From Cobetia marina (lineage in GTDB: Bacteria; Pseudomonadota; Gammaproteobacteria; Pseudomonadales; Halomonadaceae), in the NCBI RefSeq assembly GCF_001720485.1, contig NZ_CP017114.1, positions 1,736,001 to 1,800,000 on the forward strand: DNA of 64,000 nt, given 5' to 3'. The notes beneath the pieces are model-generated. The model ran no database searches. It was not told the DNA's origin and worked only from the letters and a program-made list of their open reading frames with translations. Made by a program: the position numbers and the translations under genes. Every line of letters begins with the position of its first letter. Within the stretch, counting starts at the first letter, position 1. Shown here one piece after another: positions 18,886-27,553 of the stretch.

Positions 18886-20055
18886 TCACCAGGCGGCGCG
18901 ATAGATGCACTCGATGTCGTGCTGGGTCAGTTGACGCGGATTGTTGCGCAGCAGGCGTTCCACCTTGACGGCATCTGCCGCAAGCGAAGGAATATCCTTT
19001 TCGGAAATGTCGAAATGGCGCAGGCCACTGGGGATGTCCACGTCTCGGCACAGCTGGTGCAGGCGCTCGACGACCAGTTCGGCCGCGGCCTCATCCTTGA
19101 GTGCATGATGCGCAGTATCCAGTGCCTCTGCGATATCCCGGAAGCGTTCGACGCAGGCCAGCGCATTCCAGCGCATCACATGCGGCAGCAGCAGGGCGTT
19201 GGTCACGCCATGGGGCAGGTGGTAGCGCCCGCCCAGCGGGTAGGCCAGGGCGTGGACCGCGCCGACCCCCGCATTGCCGAAGGCCATGCCTGCCAGCAGA
19301 CTCCCCGTGGCCATGGCTTCACGCGCCTCGAGATTGCCGGGATTGGCATAGGCCTTGGGCAATGCCTTGATGATCAGGCGCATGGCCTTGATGGCCAGCG
19401 CATCGGTGATGGGCGTGGCGAAGTTGGACAGATAGGCCTCGATGGCATGCACCAGAGCATCGACGCCGCTGGCGGCAGTGACATGGCGGGGACAGCTGAC
19501 CGTCAGCTCCGGGGCGACGATGGCGACGTCCGGCAGCAGGTAGTCATTCACGATACCTTTCTTCATGCGTGCTTCGGTGTCAGACAGAATGCCGATGTTG
19601 GTGACTTCGGAGCCGGTGCCTGCCGTGGTCGGCATCGCGATCAGCGGTGCACCACGCACACGGGCCTTGTCTTCCCCGAACAGGCTTTCCAGATCGCCGT
19701 CATGGGTGGCGTACACCGCCACGCATTTGGCGATGTCCATGGCGCTGCCGCCGCCCAGCGCGATCAGGCCATCGCACTGCGCCTCGAGGTAGACGCTCAT
19801 GCAGTCCTCCACGATGTGCACTTCCGGCTCGGCACTGACCTCGCTGAAGATGCGGTAATGGGTCAGCTGGCCATTGGCCTTCAGTACATCGAGCTGATCC
19901 GTGATCGGCTTGAGGGTACCCGATCCCAGCACACCGGGGTCGGTGACCACCATCGGGCAGCGCATGCCCAGGCGAAGGATTTCTTCACTGAGGCGTGATG
20001 AGGCCTGTTGGCCCGTTATCAGGCGGTGGGCGGATTTGAAGCTGGCGATGCTCAT
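18886..20055 (-). CDS. Iron-containing alcohol dehydrogenase
   Basis: A 389-residue group III (Fe-ADH) NAD(P)-dependent alcohol dehydrogenase. Visible family features are GGGSAMDIAK (nucleotide-binding), PTTAGTGSEVT, and the metal-binding helix region GVDALVHAIEAYL with HALAYPLGGRYHLPHG further on. AGGA 8 bases before ATG 20055 sets the start; the frame to 20124 would reach back to within the core promoter region. It is the first gene of a sigma-54 operon with a permease and a PAS-type activator, so it probably oxidises an imported alcohol or reduces the matching aldehyde. Confidence 0.9.
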   Translation of the reverse strand: MSIASFKSAHRLITGQQASSRLSEEILRLGMRCPMVVTDPGVLGSGTLKPITDQLDVLKANGQLTHYRIFSEVSAEPEVHIVEDCMSVYLEAQCDGLIALGGGSAMDIAKCVAVYATHDGDLESLFGEDKARVRGAPLIAMPTTAGTGSEVTNIGILSDTEARMKKGIVNDYLLPDVAIVAPELTVSCPRHVTAASGVDALVHAIEAYLSNFATPITDALAIKAMRLIIKALPKAYANPGNLEAREAMATGSLLAGMAFGNAGVGAVHALAYPLGGRYHLPHGVTNALLLPHVMRWNALACVERFRDIAEALDTAHHALKDEAAAELVVERLHQLCRDVDIPSGLRHFDISEKDIPSLAADAVKVERLLRNNPRQLTQHDIECIYRAAW

Positions 20056-20119
20056 GGCGATATCCTGTCCTGGATGACATGGGGAAGGGCGCTGGTTGGC
20101 GCCTCCTGTCATGATGGAT

Positions 20120-20135
20120 AGCAAATGGCATGCCA
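20120..20135 (-). promoter_or_regulatory. Sigma-54 (-24/-12) promoter of the alcohol dehydrogenase operon
   Basis: Read on the minus strand: TGGCATGCCATTTGCT, with GG and GC exactly 10 bases apart, as the RpoN consensus TGGCACG-N4-TTGCW requires. The predicted transcript starts near 20109, about 54 bases before the start codon. Confidence 0.85.
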
Positions 20136-20346
20136 GTTTCTTGCTCTTTACAAGCCACTGAATTCAATGGGTTTTTATTGAGTTTTCGCCTAAGGTCGCT
20201 ACGCCCAAGGTCGATGTTCTGATGCCATATGGAATCAATCACGTGGCTTGAGTGATGCGTTATGTCATCAAATGCGATGCGATGATGGCAGGTGACGGAC
20301 GATCGAAAGCCGCGATTCTGCACGGGTCACTGGTCTCTTTGCCCCA

Positions 20347-21492
20347 ATGTCATTATCGTTTGATGAAAACCGCCGAAGGATTGATGAAAATCGCCATATG
20401 CCTGATACCCCGACCGCGCTGGATATGAAGCCCTTGAGCACTGGCGCGCATCCCTACCCGCGGCCGGACTCACCGCCCGTGCTGGCGCCCGGCGCCGCCG
20501 AGAATACGCTGAATGTCTGGCTGGTACCGCGCTTCTCGATGTTGACGCTGTTCTGCCTGCTCGAGCCCTTGAGGGTCGCCAATCGCTTCGGGCGGGATCT
20601 GTTCGCCTGGCGGCTGTTGTCAGCGGATGGTGAGGCGGTGGTGGCCAGCAACGGGGTCCGTATCGATGTTGATGGTCGCCTCGATCAGCTGATGACGGGG
20701 GAGCCCCGGCAGGCACCGGAAGCGGTGTGTGAACAGACCTCGGCATCCATGGCCCGGATGCGCCTGATGGTGGTGTCGTCCTATGAGCCAGAAGCGAGTG
20801 TCGACAGTGAGTCGCGTGCCGTGCTGCGTTGGCTGGCGGCCCATGGTGCCTGGCTGGGGGGGCTGGATACCGCCCCCTTCATTCTGGCGCGGGCCGGTGT
20901 GCTGGCGGGGCATCCGGTGGCGTTGCACTGGGAAAGCGTGCCGGCCTTTCAGCAGGAGTTTCCTGAGCTGGACGTCAGCTCGGCCCCTTATGAATGGCAG
21001 GGTGAGCGTCTGACCGGCTCCGGCGGGGCGGCCAGCATCGACATGATGCTGGCCTGGATCGAGCGGCTCTATGGCCCTTCGCTGGCCGATGCCGTGGGGC
21101 GTCAGATCATGCACCAGCGCACGGCCGTGAATGTGGAGAGCCCGACTCCGCGCGATTCGTCGTTGCCGCGCAGTGTCGTGCGGGCGCTGGCGGTGATGGA
21201 GGCCAATCTTGCCCAGGCCCTGCCCATTCCGGTGGTCTGTCGGCTCGCGGGGCAGTCACAGCGCCAGCTGACGCGCCTGTTCGTGGCGCAATTCGGCGAG
21301 ACCCCCAAGCAATGCTATCTCGGCATGCGTCTGGATCATGCACAGCGGGTGCTCGCCGACAGTCGGGTCAGTGTCTCCCAGGCGGCCTTTGCCACGGGAT
21401 TCACCCATCTGGCGCACTTTTCTCGTGCCTATCAACAGCGTTTCGGTGAGGCGCCCAGCGTGACGGCGCGTCGCGGACTGGCCGCTGAATGA
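20347..21492 (+). CDS. GlxA-type AraC-family regulator (DJ-1/PfpI-like sensor)
   Basis: A 381-residue regulator: a DJ-1/PfpI-like domain (about 54-230, LNVWLVPRFSMLTLFCLLEP, with LGGLDTAPFILARAGVLAG) followed by an AraC helix-turn-helix pair (about 275-375, ending THLAHFSRAYQQRFGEAPS). The catalytic cysteine usual in true DJ-1 enzymes is not at the elbow (it reads DTAPF), as in GbdR/CdhR-like regulators of amine catabolism. It diverges from the sigma-54 operon. No clear ribosome binding site marks the start; ATG 20398 is an alternative. Confidence 0.85.
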   Translation: MSLSFDENRRRIDENRHMPDTPTALDMKPLSTGAHPYPRPDSPPVLAPGAAENTLNVWLVPRFSMLTLFCLLEPLRVANRFGRDLFAWRLLSADGEAVVASNGVRIDVDGRLDQLMTGEPRQAPEAVCEQTSASMARMRLMVVSSYEPEASVDSESRAVLRWLAAHGAWLGGLDTAPFILARAGVLAGHPVALHWESVPAFQQEFPELDVSSAPYEWQGERLTGSGGAASIDMMLAWIERLYGPSLADAVGRQIMHQRTAVNVESPTPRDSSLPRSVVRALAVMEANLAQALPIPVVCRLAGQSQRQLTRLFVAQFGETPKQCYLGMRLDHAQRVLADSRVSVSQAAFATGFTHLAHFSRAYQQRFGEAPSVTARRGLAAE

Positions 21493-21549
21493 ACGGCCAT
21501 CACGCTCGCGTGTGGCGCATGAATGACAGTTTCGTCGTCTGAGGATGCT

Positions 21550-22410
21550 ATGGGTATGAACTGGATAACCTGGCTGGATCTGGCCGGTGTGATGATCTTC
21601 GCGCTGACAGGCGTCGTCGTGGCCTGTCGTTCGCGGATGGACCCGATCGGCATGCTGGTGCTCGGCGCCGTGACCGGTATCGGCGGCGGCACCCTGCGTG
21701 ATCTGGTGCTGGGCATCAGACCGGTGTTCTGGGTCGAGCAGCCGGTCTATCTCTGGGTGATCCTGCTCACGGTGGGCGTGGCGACATTGGGCTTTCACTA
21801 CATCCACCGCCTGACGCGGGTCTTTCTGCCCGTGACGGATGCCTTCGGCCTTGCGCTGTTCACCGTGCTGGGCGCTCACAAGGCCCGCATGATGGGGGTA
21901 GAGGGCATCGTTGTCGTGGTGATGGGCACCATGAGTGGCGTGGCAGGCGGCATGATCCGGGATGTACTGGCGCGCCGCGTGCCGATGGTGCTGCGTCAGG
22001 AAATCTACGCCTCGGCGTCGCTGGCGGGCGGGATTCTCTATATCGCGCTGCTCGAGCTCGGGATGCCGCTTGCCTGGGCGACAGGCGCGGCCATCGTGAT
22101 GGTATTGATGATTCGACTTCCGGCCATCTACTGGAATCTGACGCTGCCGACCTTCGCCTGGGTCATCATCCCGCCACCGGACCTGTCAGCGAGTGGTGAA
22201 CCCCGCACGTCGGGCACGCCCTCAGACAATCAGCGCGAGCAGGGTGACGCCGAATTCGCCACCACCCTGGGGGGCTCAGTGGGGCTCAGCAAGCTCGAGG
22301 CCTCGATGAAGATCGACCAGCCCCCCGAACCGCCGATGCTGCCACGCCGTACTCCCAAGGCCCGGGTGCGCATGCTGCGCCCCGGCGAGAGCCGGCGAGG
22401 CAGGAACTGA
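21550..22410 (+). CDS. UPF0126/TRIC-like membrane protein with long C-terminal tail
   Basis: UPF0126 (YicG-type) proteins carry two repeats of three helices plus one and are related to TRIC cation channels. Both repeats are visible: DLAGVMIFALTGVVVA...GIGGGTLRDLVLG and DAFGLALFTVLGAHKA...GVAGGMIRDVLARRVPMVLRQEIYAS, shown here as separate pieces. The family is usually about 200-210 residues; this one has 286, the extra about 80 being a polar, Pro/Arg-rich tail with no hydrophobic segment. GAGG at 21541-21544 favours ATG 21550. Confidence 0.85.
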   Translation: MGMNWITWLDLAGVMIFALTGVVVACRSRMDPIGMLVLGAVTGIGGGTLRDLVLGIRPVFWVEQPVYLWVILLTVGVATLGFHYIHRLTRVFLPVTDAFGLALFTVLGAHKARMMGVEGIVVVVMGTMSGVAGGMIRDVLARRVPMVLRQEIYASASLAGGILYIALLELGMPLAWATGAAIVMVLMIRLPAIYWNLTLPTFAWVIIPPPDLSASGEPRTSGTPSDNQREQGDAEFATTLGGSVGLSKLEASMKIDQPPEPPMLPRRTPKARVRMLRPGESRRGRN

Positions 22411-22570
22411 GCACGGAAGGCCATGGCGTGATCGCTTGGAAGCGGTGCGTGATTGTGGTGCAAGAAGTGCCTGACAGGTGCCGATCATTGCGATTTCTGC
22501 AAAGATACGGGCCGAACAAGTGGTCATCAAGGTCTGACAAGGGCCATCGTCTTCTGGGAGAAGTTTCATC

Positions 22571-23461
22571 ATGCGCAGTCGCTCACAAGACCTTGAATGG
22601 TTGCTGGCGGTGGTCGACAGCGGAGGGTTCAGTGCTGCCGCCAAGCAGCGGGATGTGCCCGTGGCCAAGGTGTCGCGGGCCATCCAGCGGCTGGAAAGCG
22701 AGCTTGAGACACCGCTGTTGACTCGTACCACTCGCAGCGTCGCCCTGACGGACGAGGGGCGTGCTTTCGTCGAGCGCATCAGGGAAGGGCTGCAGCAGTT
22801 GAGCGAGGCCGAAGACGTCTTGCGTCAGCAGCGTGATCAACCCAGCGGCCGTCTGCGGGTCGATGCCGCCAGTCCTTTCGTCCTGCATCAGCTGGTGCCG
22901 CTGGTGGGAGAGTTCGAACGTCGCTATCCCGGCATTTCCCTGGAGCTTTCGGCGGGTGACGACATCATCAATCTGCTGGAGCAGCGCACCGATGTCGCCA
23001 TTCGCATCGGCGAGCTCGAGGATTCGACCCTGCACGCCAAGGTACTGGGGCGCTCGACCCTGCACCTGGTCGCCAGCCCCGCTTATCTGGCAAGGCATGG
23101 CACGCCGACGAGCGTCGCGGCGCTGGCGTCGCATCGCCTGCTGGGATTCCTGCCGCCCAGTCGCCTGAATCGCTGGCCACTCAAGGGTGCGCCCCGGGAG
23201 CTGGAAACGACGCCGCACCTTTCCACCTCCAGCGGTGAAGTCATGCGCCAGCTATGCCTGGCCGGCCACGGCATCGCGCTGATCTCCCGCTTCATGCTCG
23301 CCGATGACCTGGCGTCGGGCGCTCTGGTGGAAGTGCTGCCGGGGCAGGTCCAGTCGCCCAATCCGCGTGAGCTGATCCAGGCGGTGTACTACCGCAACAG
23401 CACGCTCTCGCCCCGTATCAGTGCCTTTGTCGAGTTTCTTGCGTCGCGCCTGGCGTTGTAG
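22571..23461 (+). CDS. LysR-family transcriptional regulator
   Basis: A 296-residue LysR protein with the N-terminal winged helix (about 1-60: LEWLLAVVDSGGFSAAAKQ, RAIQRLESELETPLLTRTTR) and a PBP-like effector domain (about 90-290) of the CrgA/DsdC-like subgroup (DVAIRIGELEDSTLHAKVLG). The target is unknown; it does not lie next to an obvious divergent operon. Its last 44 bases overlap the 3' end of the convergent umuC gene. Confidence 0.88.
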   Translation: MRSRSQDLEWLLAVVDSGGFSAAAKQRDVPVAKVSRAIQRLESELETPLLTRTTRSVALTDEGRAFVERIREGLQQLSEAEDVLRQQRDQPSGRLRVDAASPFVLHQLVPLVGEFERRYPGISLELSAGDDIINLLEQRTDVAIRIGELEDSTLHAKVLGRSTLHLVASPAYLARHGTPTSVAALASHRLLGFLPPSRLNRWPLKGAPRELETTPHLSTSSGEVMRQLCLAGHGIALISRFMLADDLASGALVEVLPGQVQSPNPRELIQAVYYRNSTLSPRISAFVEFLASRLAL

Positions 23462-24761
23462 GGAGCCGAGGGGGGCTCCCCAGTCGCTTCAGCTCCTGCC
23501 AGCGGGTGGTATAGCGTGAGCTGCGATGCGCGCAGCGCAGCTGCCAGGCGGCATCCGGGCGCGCGACGCCCAGACGCACGGTGCCACGGCCCATCTTCTG
23601 ATTCATCGCATCCAGTGTCGCCATCAGCTGCTGGTTGCGTTCTCGTCTGGCGATATCGGCTTCGCTGTCGAGCAACGAGAGCTGCTCTCGGGGCTGGTCG
23701 ATGAGGTCCAGCAGCATCACGCCTGCCTTCATGAAGCGATAGCCGCGCAGATAGATACGCTCGAGCGCCTGATGGGCGGCGGCGAGTATCTCGCGGCTGT
23801 CGCTGGTCGGTTCGGGGAGTTCGATGATGGTGCTGGGCGAGTATTGCGGGAGATCCGGGCGGTGGCGGTTGCTCTTGAGGAAGACCAGCACGGCACGTGT
23901 CTGGCTGCCCTGATGGCGCAGCTTCTCGGCGCCGCGCTGGGCGTGCTGGCGAATGGCATCCTTGAGCTCATTCATGTCATCGGTCATGCGGCCGAAGGAG
24001 CGCGAGGTCATGATGCGCTGACGGGCATCATCGGGGTCGTTCATCTCGAAGCAGGGCGTGCCTTGCAACTCGCGCACGGTGCGCTCCAGCACGACGGAAT
24101 AGCGCTGACCGATGGCGCGCGGGTCCGCACAGCGCAGGTCCCAGGCGGTATGCAGCCCTTGCAGTGCCAGCCGTTCGACCAGGCGATGGCCCACGCCCCA
24201 GACATCGCCCAGCGGTGTGTCTTCCAGCAGGCGCTGGGTGCCGACTTCGGCAGGTTCCAGCACGCAGACGCCGCCGAATTCCGGCCGCTTCTTGGCGGTA
24301 CGGTTGGCCAGCTTGGCCAGGGTACGAGTGGGGGCCACGCCGACACATACCGGGATGCCGGTGAACTTGCGCACATTGCGGTGCAGGGTACGACTCAGCG
24401 CCAGCATCGCGTTGCGGTCAAAGCCATCGAAGCGCACGAACATCTCGTCGATGGAGTAGGGTTCGACCCCCGCGCTGTATTCCTCCAGCACGTCGCGCAC
24501 GCGCGCCGACATGTCGCCATACAGCTCATAGTTCGAGGAGAGCAGGTGGATGCGTCCCTCGCGTACCAGGGATTGCAGCTGGTAGGCCGGGGTCCCCATC
24601 TCGATGCCCAGCGCCTTGAGTTCCTGAGAGCGCGCGATCACGCAGCCGTCATTGTTGGACATCACCCCCACGGGGCGGCCTTCCAGGCGCGGATCAAAGA
24701 CTCGCTCACAGCTGGCGTAGAAGTTGTTGCAGTCGACCAGCCCGATCATCGGCGCGTTCAT
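23418..24761 (-). CDS. umuC: DNA polymerase V catalytic subunit (Y-family)
   Basis: Error-prone translesion polymerase induced by the SOS response. The 447-residue protein has the Y-family palm motif GLVDCNNFYASCERVF, the catalytic pair in YSIDEMFV, the HhH region and a C-terminal little-finger domain; the typical UmuC length is about 420, so the tail is slightly long. Its ATG overlaps the umuD stop (ATGA). Starting at the far upstream codon would read through umuD, so 24761 is preferred. Confidence 0.93.
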   Translation of the reverse strand: MNAPMIGLVDCNNFYASCERVFDPRLEGRPVGVMSNNDGCVIARSQELKALGIEMGTPAYQLQSLVREGRIHLLSSNYELYGDMSARVRDVLEEYSAGVEPYSIDEMFVRFDGFDRNAMLALSRTLHRNVRKFTGIPVCVGVAPTRTLAKLANRTAKKRPEFGGVCVLEPAEVGTQRLLEDTPLGDVWGVGHRLVERLALQGLHTAWDLRCADPRAIGQRYSVVLERTVRELQGTPCFEMNDPDDARQRIMTSRSFGRMTDDMNELKDAIRQHAQRGAEKLRHQGSQTRAVLVFLKSNRHRPDLPQYSPSTIIELPEPTSDSREILAAAHQALERIYLRGYRFMKAGVMLLDLIDQPREQLSLLDSEADIARRERNQQLMATLDAMNQKMGRGTVRLGVARPDAAWQLRCAHRSSRYTTRWQELKRLGSPPRLPTTPGATQETRQRH

Positions 24762-25219
24762 ACCGCGTATTCGTGGATGACGGAGCGCACCACCCCCCAG
24801 ACCTGACACTCGAGATCGACGATGGCCACCGGCGGATACAGGGCATTGCCGGAGCACAGATACGGCCGCTGGCCGATCAGTTCGTAGCGCTTGACCACCA
24901 CCTCGCCCTCGACCAGCGCCACCACGATATGTCCGGGGCGGGCGTCGATGGAGCGATCCACGACCAGGGTGTCATTCTCGTAGATGCCGAAGCCTTCCAT
25001 GCTGTCACCTGCCACCGTCATGAAGAAGGTCGCTGCCGGACGCTTGATCAGCCGCTCGTTGAGATCCAATGTCCGGCCAGCGTAATCCTCGGCCGGTGAC
25101 GGAAAGCCGGAAATTCCCGCACGCCCCGTGATGTGGGGGTATGGCAGCTCACATGGCGCAGGAGCGGGATGAGGGCGAGCCAACGTCTCGTGAGTGGCAA
25201 GGGGGGCAGAGGCGGTCAT
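24758..25219 (-). CDS. umuD: DNA polymerase V protease-like subunit UmuD
   Basis: UmuD cleaves itself on RecA filaments and the product UmuD' joins UmuC. The 153-residue protein has an Ala34-Gly35 cleavage site (GRAGISGFPSPAEDY), catalytic Ser73 in GDSMEG and Lys110 in EVVVKRYE; the Ser-Lys spacing of 37 equals that of E. coli UmuD. AGGAG 8 bases before ATG 25219, and a LexA box just upstream, exclude the longer frame from 25282. Confidence 0.94.
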   Translation of the reverse strand: MTASAPLATHETLARPHPAPAPCELPYPHITGRAGISGFPSPAEDYAGRTLDLNERLIKRPAATFFMTVAGDSMEGFGIYENDTLVVDRSIDARPGHIVVALVEGEVVVKRYELIGQRPYLCSGNALYPPVAIVDLECQVWGVVRSVIHEYAV

Positions 25220-25237
25220 GGAAAGCTCTCCTGTCAT

Positions 25238-25257
25238 GGCTGTATTTATATACAGTA
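25238..25257 (-). promoter_or_regulatory. LexA (SOS) box of umuDC
   Basis: On the minus strand TACTGTATATAAATACAGCC contains CTG-N10-CAG and differs from the E. coli consensus at few positions. It ends 19 bases before the umuD start codon, where LexA would block the promoter. Confidence 0.92.
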
Positions 25258-25422
25258 TCCGTGGCAGGCAAGCGTTAGGCAACCGCTAATATGCAAAGCC
25301 GCCTCAAGTGAAAGTGGCCGCTGCGAAGCCCGGATGGCGAGGGTGTTATGCTCGGCATCGGCGAATGCCATCGGGCGCAAGGTCCGGTGTCGACGTGAAA
25401 GGCGGATTCACTGTGGAGAGCC

Positions 25423-26337
25423 ATGAACGAACTGACCCAACGACTGCGCACCTTCCTCAAGGTGGCGGAGCATCAGAGCTTCAATGCGGCTGCGCGTGAG
25501 CTGGAGATCGCCAGCTCCACGGCGACGCGTCACGTCAATCATCTGGAGCGACAGCTGGGCGAGCCGTTGCTGGTGCGCACCACGCGCCATGTGCGGCTTT
25601 CGCCTGCCGGTGAGCGAGCCGTGATCCGTTTCCGTGCCATCCTGGGCGAGGTGGCTCAATTGACGGATGAGCTCGAGACGCTGAGTGAGCGAGTCGCGGG
25701 ACCGCTGCGCATCTCGGTGCCGTGGCGATATTCGCGCCTCTATCTTGCGCCGCTGGTGAGTGAATTCATGCAGTGCTACCCCGAGGTGGCGCTGGATATC
25801 GTCAGCAGTGATCAGCGTGTGGATCTGATCGAGGAGCAGTTCGATGTCGCCATCCGCATCGGCCATCTGGAAGACTCGAGTCTGATCGCACGGCACATCA
25901 GTGACCAGCGTTTCGTGCTGGCCGCGGCGCCGTCCTATCTCAGTGCCCAGCCGCCCATTCGTCAGCCTGAGGACCTGGAGCGGCACCGCCTGCTGACCTT
26001 CAGCTATACCACCGCCAATCATCACTGGCGGCTGGTGCAGGGTGAGCGGGAGCACCGCATCTCGGCGCGAGCACGCGCGTTGCGTACCAACAACGCCGAC
26101 ATTCTGACCCAGGCAGCCCTCGAGGGAGCTGGTGTCGTGGTGCAACCGCTCTGGGCCATCCGTGAAGAACTGGACCAAGGACGCCTCGTGGCGGTGCTGG
26201 AGGACCATCAGGTCACGTCGTCGGATTTCGACACTGGCATCCATGTCGTCTTCGCGCGCGAGAATCAGCACAATCCGCGCGTGCGTGCCTGGGTCGACTT
26301 CCTGCTCGCCCGCCGCGAGTGGCTGGCCGGTCGCTAG
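25423..26337 (+). CDS. LysR-family transcriptional regulator
   Basis: A 304-residue LysR protein: winged helix at about 1-62 (LRTFLKVAEHQSFNAAARE, NHLERQLGEPLLVRTTRHV) and an effector domain to about 300 (FDVAIRIGHLEDSSLIARHI). It is close in type to the regulator at 22571 but not a recent copy. It meets the oxygenase gene tail to tail with 21 bases between. No target can be assigned. Confidence 0.88.
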   Translation: MNELTQRLRTFLKVAEHQSFNAAARELEIASSTATRHVNHLERQLGEPLLVRTTRHVRLSPAGERAVIRFRAILGEVAQLTDELETLSERVAGPLRISVPWRYSRLYLAPLVSEFMQCYPEVALDIVSSDQRVDLIEEQFDVAIRIGHLEDSSLIARHISDQRFVLAAAPSYLSAQPPIRQPEDLERHRLLTFSYTTANHHWRLVQGEREHRISARARALRTNNADILTQAALEGAGVVVQPLWAIREELDQGRLVAVLEDHQVTSSDFDTGIHVVFARENQHNPRVRAWVDFLLARREWLAGR

Positions 26338-26358
26338 CAGGTTCTCGGCAGGTGGTCA

Positions 26359-27108
26359 TCAGTAGAGAATATCGCTGCGGATGATGTACTTGGCACCATC
26401 GCGGATCGGCTCGCCTGCGTGCACGCAGTGCTGCGGGTGCGAGCCATGCGGGAAGCACAGCACGCCACCCTTGGGCGTTGCGACCGAGACTGTCTGGATG
26501 TCGTCCCGTGACTGGGCAGGCCTTTCGGGGTCGCGACGGCTGACCAGAAACTCGGTGCGCCCGCCGGTATAGCCATCGCTCAGGAAGATGAGGAAGGTGT
26601 ACTGGCTCATCAGGCCCGGATAGGCGTCCTGGACGATCTCGCCATTGATGACGCGACTGCCCGGCCAGGCACCATCGGTATGCGGCTTGAAGAAGTCACC
26701 GGCCTCGTAGCGATAGACACGAAAGCGCGCATTGATGCCTTTTGCGCCCTCGCCCTGGATCTGCTCGGTCACCAGTGGCGCCGAGCGCGCCCAGATGACC
26801 TGATCGATGGCGTCACTGACGACCCAGTTGACGTTGTGGTTGTGGCGCACCGAACGCGGCAGGGAGACGGGCGCATCCTCCTCGAAGCCCATTTCCTCCA
26901 GGGCGGCGACGAAGTTGTCGGCCTCGGCAGGCGTCAGCACATTGAGCAGCTGGAAGGCGCCCGGGACACCCTCGACCTCCTGACGGACCACCTCTGGCGT
27001 CGCCTCGGTCTCGAAGAGGTCAGACACGTCACCGTTGTCCGTCCAGATGGGCAGGGGCGTGGGAGAGAAGCCGCGCTCGTGACTGACGGCGTAGAAGGAC
27101 AGGCTCAT
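26359..27108 (-). CDS. 2-oxoglutarate/Fe(II)-dependent oxygenase (prolyl 4-hydroxylase-like)
   Basis: A 249-residue double-stranded beta-helix oxygenase. Iron ligands are visible as His-x-Asp in FKPHTDGAWPGS and a distal His in CVHAGEPI, with the 2OG-binding Arg in GAKYIIRSDILY. The NHNVNWV segment and YEAGDFF resemble eukaryote-like prolyl 4-hydroxylase domain proteins. AGGAG 8 bases upstream sets ATG 27108; the longer frame from 27222 has no site and begins inside the neighbouring spacer. The substrate (protein or small molecule) is unknown. Confidence 0.85.
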   Translation of the reverse strand: MSLSFYAVSHERGFSPTPLPIWTDNGDVSDLFETEATPEVVRQEVEGVPGAFQLLNVLTPAEADNFVAALEEMGFEEDAPVSLPRSVRHNHNVNWVVSDAIDQVIWARSAPLVTEQIQGEGAKGINARFRVYRYEAGDFFKPHTDGAWPGSRVINGEIVQDAYPGLMSQYTFLIFLSDGYTGGRTEFLVSRRDPERPAQSRDDIQTVSVATPKGGVLCFPHGSHPQHCVHAGEPIRDGAKYIIRSDILY

Positions 27109-27218
27109 GGCAAGACTCCTGAATGGCATGATCACGAATGTTGCCCGAGAGGCTAGTGCACTGCCGACGACAGAAAAAGGCACCTGACGGCAATTGGTCA
27201 TTGCACGAATGGCAATGA

Positions 27219-27539
27219 TCAATGCCCGCCTGTCAGGTTGAGGCCGACGATCGACAGCACGATGAGGCCGATGCAGGCCATGCGGCGAAACGAGAAATGC
27301 TCCCGCCAGAACAGCACCCCGATGATGGCGCTGACCACGGTGCCGATGCCGGAGAATACGGCATAGGCGATGCCCAGGCTGATGGTGTCCATGGCCAGAT
27401 ACAGCAGGCTCAAGGAGGCGCTGAAGCCCAGCGCGATCAGCAGCACACCCCGTCGGCGGCGGTGGTTGGCGTATTGATTGAAACCGGTGACGCCGACGAC
27501 TTCACAGCAGCCGGCGGCGATCAGATAGACCCAATCCAT
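27219..27539 (-). CDS. Small multidrug resistance (SMR) family exporter subunit
   Basis: A 106-residue protein with four membrane helices and the conserved Glu in helix 1 (MDWVYLIAAGCCEVVGVTGF), the proton/substrate site of SMR pumps; helix 3 has AYAVFSGIGTVVSAIIGVLFW. AGGAGG six bases before ATG 27539 makes that start better than 27557. It is the second gene of an SMR pair, so the functional unit is probably a heterodimer exporting a cationic compound. Confidence 0.9.
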   Translation of the reverse strand: MDWVYLIAAGCCEVVGVTGFNQYANHRRRRGVLLIALGFSASLSLLYLAMDTISLGIAYAVFSGIGTVVSAIIGVLFWREHFSFRRMACIGLIVLSIVGLNLTGGH

Positions 27540-27553
27540 GTCATCCCTCCTGC

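Noticed and set aside
23526..24806. Long open frame of 426 codons opposite umuC
   Set aside because: It is antisense to umuC, has no family resemblance and reflects high GC codon use.
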